From the NCBI GenBank assembly GCA_004292855.1, contig RDXN01000052.1:1-64000 (forward strand): a stretch of DNA of 64,000 nucleotides, given 5' to 3'. The stretch is from Cytophagales bacterium (lineage in GTDB: Bacteria; Bacteroidota; Bacteroidia; Cytophagales; Spirosomataceae). A program made the position numbers and the translations under genes. Of the stretch, positions 60,936 to 64,000 are shown piece by piece (position 1 is the first letter of the stretch; every line of letters begins with the position of its first letter). Under the pieces are notes generated by a model. It had not been told where the DNA came from and searched no databases. It worked only from the letters and a program-made list of their open reading frames with translations.

Positions 60936-62258
60936 ATGAAGAATCTCCTTTGTGTTGGGATACTGCTTGTCGGGTTGGCCCATTGCCGACCGGCCACAGA
61001 TCAGGTAGAAACACTGCCGCCAGTGGTGTCGTTGCTGGGGGTCTATCCAGTTAAAAATACCGAAGCCGAAGCAAACGTGGTGATTTCGGGGCAGACCCGG
61101 CAGATTTCGGAAGTGGGTGTGGTTTGGTCGGATAAGCCTAACCCCAACATTAACGATAACCGACAGGCACAGGGAGATCTGCAAGGCCAAACCACGTTTT
61201 TCCTGCAACTCTCCCCGTTGCAAACAGGCCAAAATGTCTATGTACGAGCCTATTATGTTCAGAAGGGATCGGTGGTGTACAGTCAGGAAGAGGTTGAACT
61301 TACCCAGAACTTCACAGGCAACTGGAGTCGGTTAGCGTCTCCGCTATTGGCAACGGGTCAATATATTCCTGTTGATAGTTATACGCCTGCAATGGTCAAT
61401 GGTGCTTTGTATGTCCTGGTGCTTTATATCGTGAACCGATACACGAACTTTGCCCGGCCAGCTTATTACTTTCCGACACCAAACGGCTGGCAGGACAAAA
61501 TCTATGACAGTGAATCCAGATTGGGGAGACCGATGCGTTTTGGGTCGTTTCGGGCTGAGTTTATAGCCTATGGGACTGAGGATGCAGCACTGATCGGCGG
61601 AGGGTATCAAAAGCCACCCGGTGGCGACCCATTTTATTTGAAAAACATGAGGATTGCAGGGTTTTTAGGAGACAACTGGCCACTTTATCCCGGCGCAAAC
61701 GTTCCCACCAGTAGTTTCGGGTTGAGTGGCGCGGGTTATGTGCTGGAAAACAAACCCGACGGAAAACTCTGGCGTTTCAACATGGACAATTTTCAATGGG
61801 AAATAGCTGCCAAAACACCCGTTCAAAAAGAAGGTAAGTGGGTCAGCTTCGACGCGGGCGAACGCACCTTTATCCTGCTCGAACCCGCCAACTGGACCGA
61901 CGGGCTTGACGGGCTTTATGAGTTTATGCCTGCCACCGATTCCTGGCAGAAACGAAGAAATTTCCCCGGTGAAAACCGCCGACGTGCATTGGCGTTTACG
62001 GCTGGTAACAAACTTTATTATGGAGCTGGTCAATCGGCCCAGACATTTAAACCCCTGCGCGACATCTGGGTTTACGACCCGGCTACCGATTTGTGGCAAA
62101 AAGAAACCGACTATCCGGGTACGGGCAACGCCAATCTGGTGGGTATAGGCGTAATGAAAACGGCTTACATTGGCTTCGGTCAACAAATTGTACCCGGAGC
62201 CAACCGGGGCGAAATTATTAATTATGCTAATGATTTCTGGCAATATAAACCCCGATAG
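60936..62258 (+). CDS. Kelch-like beta-propeller lipoprotein
   Basis: A 440-residue exported protein. The signal peptide with lipobox cysteine is about residue 17 (LVGLAHC). An N-terminal IPT/fibronectin-like domain (about 30-125) precedes a Kelch-like propeller (about 130-440), with blades such as LWRFNMDNFQWEIAA, LYEFMPATDSWQKR, IWVYDPATDLWQKE and NDFWQYKPR. It lies between the first and second DUF4249 genes with gaps of 13 and 19 nt, so it belongs to this operon. The binding partner is unknown. Confidence 0.8.
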   Translation: MKNLLCVGILLVGLAHCRPATDQVETLPPVVSLLGVYPVKNTEAEANVVISGQTRQISEVGVVWSDKPNPNINDNRQAQGDLQGQTTFFLQLSPLQTGQNVYVRAYYVQKGSVVYSQEEVELTQNFTGNWSRLASPLLATGQYIPVDSYTPAMVNGALYVLVLYIVNRYTNFARPAYYFPTPNGWQDKIYDSESRLGRPMRFGSFRAEFIAYGTEDAALIGGGYQKPPGGDPFYLKNMRIAGFLGDNWPLYPGANVPTSSFGLSGAGYVLENKPDGKLWRFNMDNFQWEIAAKTPVQKEGKWVSFDAGERTFILLEPANWTDGLDGLYEFMPATDSWQKRRNFPGENRRRALAFTAGNKLYYGAGQSAQTFKPLRDIWVYDPATDLWQKETDYPGTGNANLVGIGVMKTAYIGFGQQIVPGANRGEIINYANDFWQYKPR

Positions 62259-62277
62259 ACGGGCTAACCAACAACTC

Positions 62278-63306
62278 ATGAGGGCTGTGATGACTCGAAG
62301 TCCTTGTCTGTGGCTATTCCTGACTTTACTCCTCACCGGCTGCCTCGATCCGGCGAATGTGGTGCTGCGCCAGGAGACCGAGAAATTGGTGGTGGAGGGT
62401 TTGCTCACCAACGAGTCGAACCCATTTTTGCGGCTCTCGCTGACGACGCAGTTTGGTAACGCCAACACCATTGAACCGCTCCAGGGTGCCTATGTCGAAG
62501 TTCGTCAGGTAGGGGGCGAGTCGGTTGTGTTCCGGCCTGTGCCCGCCGAACGGGGCCTGTACCGCCCCACTAGTTCCGTATTTGTGGCCAAAACAGGCAG
62601 TGCTTACAGCCTTTATCTGAAACTCCCCGATGGACGCGAGTACCGCACCGAACCACAAACGCTACCTGCTTCCGTACCCATCGAGAGCCTGACAGCCACG
62701 TTTGTAGAGGGCGAACGAGGGAGGCAGTCTGGTTTTCAGACCTCTCTGGACCTGAAAGACCCCGTCAAAACCCAGAATTTCTACCGATGGACCGCGCGGG
62801 GCTTTCATCAGCGCATTTCGAAAGGGGTGCCGGTGGGCTTTGGAGCTGTTTGCTGCGACCGTTGCTGGGTGCTCGAAGAAGACCCCTCAATCAATCTGTT
62901 TTCCGATGCCCTCGTCGATGGCAGTCTAGTGAAAGGGAGACCCGTGTTTTTCTCGCCCTTTTTCACCCTGGGCAAACATCTCATCGAGGTGCAGCAATAC
63001 AGCCTGACTCAACAAGCGTATCAATACTGGGGCCGCTACCGCGACCAACAACAGCGCACCGGCTCTATTTTCGACCCTCTGCCCGCGCCCTTGTTGGGCA
63101 ACGTGGTGAACATAGCCGACCCGCAGGACATTGCCCTGGGGTTCTTTGAGGTATCGGGCGTGGCCCGCAAACGCATCGAACCCGTGGCTAGTACGCAGGG
63201 ACAGATTGCCTTTAATCTGAACAATTCCCTGTTTGTTCCAGCGGGTGACTGTATGTTCGCGTTCCCGTTTTCGGTTTATGTCTCAATCAATCCACCCGGC
63301 TGGTAA
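62278..63306 (+). CDS. DUF4249 lipoprotein, copy 2
   Basis: A 342-residue lipoprotein. The ATG at 62278 (or 62290) gives a signal with lipobox LLTGC (Cys22 from the former); a reading from 62170 would include unrelated residues. Shared motifs: LVVEGLLTNESNPFLRLSL, AVCCDRCWVLEED, HLIEVQQYSLT, PLPAPLLGNVVN. It is much closer to the third copy than to the first. Confidence 0.86.
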   Translation: MRAVMTRSPCLWLFLTLLLTGCLDPANVVLRQETEKLVVEGLLTNESNPFLRLSLTTQFGNANTIEPLQGAYVEVRQVGGESVVFRPVPAERGLYRPTSSVFVAKTGSAYSLYLKLPDGREYRTEPQTLPASVPIESLTATFVEGERGRQSGFQTSLDLKDPVKTQNFYRWTARGFHQRISKGVPVGFGAVCCDRCWVLEEDPSINLFSDALVDGSLVKGRPVFFSPFFTLGKHLIEVQQYSLTQQAYQYWGRYRDQQQRTGSIFDPLPAPLLGNVVNIADPQDIALGFFEVSGVARKRIEPVASTQGQIAFNLNNSLFVPAGDCMFAFPFSVYVSINPPGW

Positions 63307-63321
63307 ACTCGCTTCTGATTC

Positions 63322-64000
63322 ATGACAAAGTGGCTTTCATTCCTCTTTTGCGCCTTACTGCTCACCGGTTGTCTCGATCCGGTGGATCTGGCCCTGCGAC
63401 AGGAAACCGAGAAATTGGTCGTGGAGGGTTTGCTCACAAACGAGCTAAACCCGTTTTTGCGGCTCTCGCTGACTACGCAGTTTGGCAATGCCAACACGGT
63501 TGAGCCGCTCAAGGGAGCCTATGTAGAAGTTCGGCAAGCGGGGGGCGAGTCGGTTATATTTCGGTCTGTGCCTGGTGAGCTTGGGTTGTACAAACCCGAC
63601 AACCGGGCCTTTGCTGGCAAACCGGGTGGTGCGTATAGTCTCTACCTAAAACTTCCCGATGGGCGTGAATACCGCTCCGACGCTCAATTATTGCCTGTTC
63701 CGGTGCCTATCGAGAGTTTGAACGCTACCTTTGGAGAAGGCAAACAGTTTGGTTTTCAAACATATCTGGATTTTAGAGACCCCACCAAGACTCCAAACTT
63801 TTACCGCTGGACGGCCTTTGGCTATCACCAACGGAGGTCGAAAGGAATTAAAGTAAGTTATGGTCCCGGTGTTTGCTGCGACCGGTGCTGGGTGCGCGAA
63901 GAAAATTCGGCCATTAACCTGTTCGCCGATGCCTTAGTGGATGGCAGTATGGTGAAAGGGCGGCCCGTGTTTTTCTCACCCTTTTTCACTCTGGGCAAAC
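63322..64000 (+). CDS. DUF4249 lipoprotein, copy 3 (cut by window end)
   Basis: From the ATG at 63322 about 226 codons run open to the window edge. It begins MTKWLSFLFCALLLTGC (lipobox Cys17), then KLVVEGLLTNELNPFLRLSL, AYVEVRQAGGES, and VCCDRCWVREE, matching copy 2 at nearly the same positions. It starts 15 nt after copy 2. The 3' part lies outside the window. Confidence 0.85.
   Translation, partial: MTKWLSFLFCALLLTGCLDPVDLALRQETEKLVVEGLLTNELNPFLRLSLTTQFGNANTVEPLKGAYVEVRQAGGESVIFRSVPGELGLYKPDNRAFAGKPGGAYSLYLKLPDGREYRSDAQLLPVPVPIESLNATFGEGKQFGFQTYLDFRDPTKTPNFYRWTAFGYHQRRSKGIKVSYGPGVCCDRCWVREENSAINLFADALVDGSMVKGRPVFFSPFFTLGK

Noticed and set aside
1-64000. tRNA or rRNA genes
   Set aside because: Reading both strands I found no cloverleaf with a T-loop signature and no rRNA-like stretches; a covariance-model search could still find one.

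Overview
The window is chromosomal DNA from a member of the Bacteroidota, most likely the order Cytophagales (Spirosoma-like). The evidence is a SusC/SusD pair, a gliding-motility/T9SS C-terminal sorting domain, GldG, DUF4249 and DUF4136 lipoproteins, a lysyl-tRNA synthetase with a C-terminal extension, near absence of Shine-Dalgarno sequences, and promoters of the Bacteroidota type (TTTG, about 20 nt, TAnnTTTG). The genus is inferred, not proven. No rRNA, tRNA or CRISPR array was recognised.

Layout. 1-1.1 kb: edge of a probable IS transposase and DUF2975-type membrane proteins. 1.2-9.6 kb: phosphohexomutase, GH130 glycosidase, biotin synthase, cold-shock protein, phosphoesterase, acyl-CoA ligase, astacin-type lipoprotein protease. 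9.7-18.5 kb (minus strand): nucleoside transporter, Uma2 protein, polyphosphate kinase, gyrB, lysS. 18.7-22.2 kb: five-gene ECF sigma operon (sigma, membrane anti-sigma-like protein, DUF4097 protein, two barrel-like secreted proteins). 22.2-28.6 kb: divergent photolyase/cryptochrome, ABA4-like protein, acetyltransferase, a truncated gene next to nested palindromes, SCP2 protein, Gfo/Idh/MocA oxidoreductase, DUF2382 stress protein. 28.9-35.6 kb: surface-glycan or glycolipid cluster (two polyprenyl-phosphate-type GT2 enzymes, two paralogous polytopic GT-C-like proteins, an MBOAT acyltransferase). 35.8-44.3 kb: tsaE, alanine dehydrogenase, TMEM175-like channel, M23 peptidase, DUF4136 lipoprotein, an osmoprotectant-type ABC permease/binding-protein fusion, FGGY kinase. 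44.4-49 kb: CHU_C protein and GldG. 49.3-64 kb: SusC/SusD, FG-GAP/ASPIC lipoprotein, a TonB-dependent receptor and a run of three DUF4249 lipoproteins with a Kelch-like lipoprotein; the third is cut by the window end.

The most unusual property is the number of inverted repeats at gene ends. One class consists of long, nearly perfect palindromes (31-49 bp arms). The other is built from degenerate 7-nt words in phase, forward on one arm and reverse-complemented on the other. These heptad hairpins have different words at different loci, often abut or supply stop codons, and a related one lies in frame inside a coding sequence. At 33.5-34.1 kb an AT-rich gene of the four-helix-bundle S23/Avd family sits inside a heptad array; I interpret this as a candidate mobile or RNA-hairpin element, and a solo hairpin with the same words lies 3.4 kb away. 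A second notable find is that the binding domain of the ABC fusion protein (41180-42772) appears circularly permuted.
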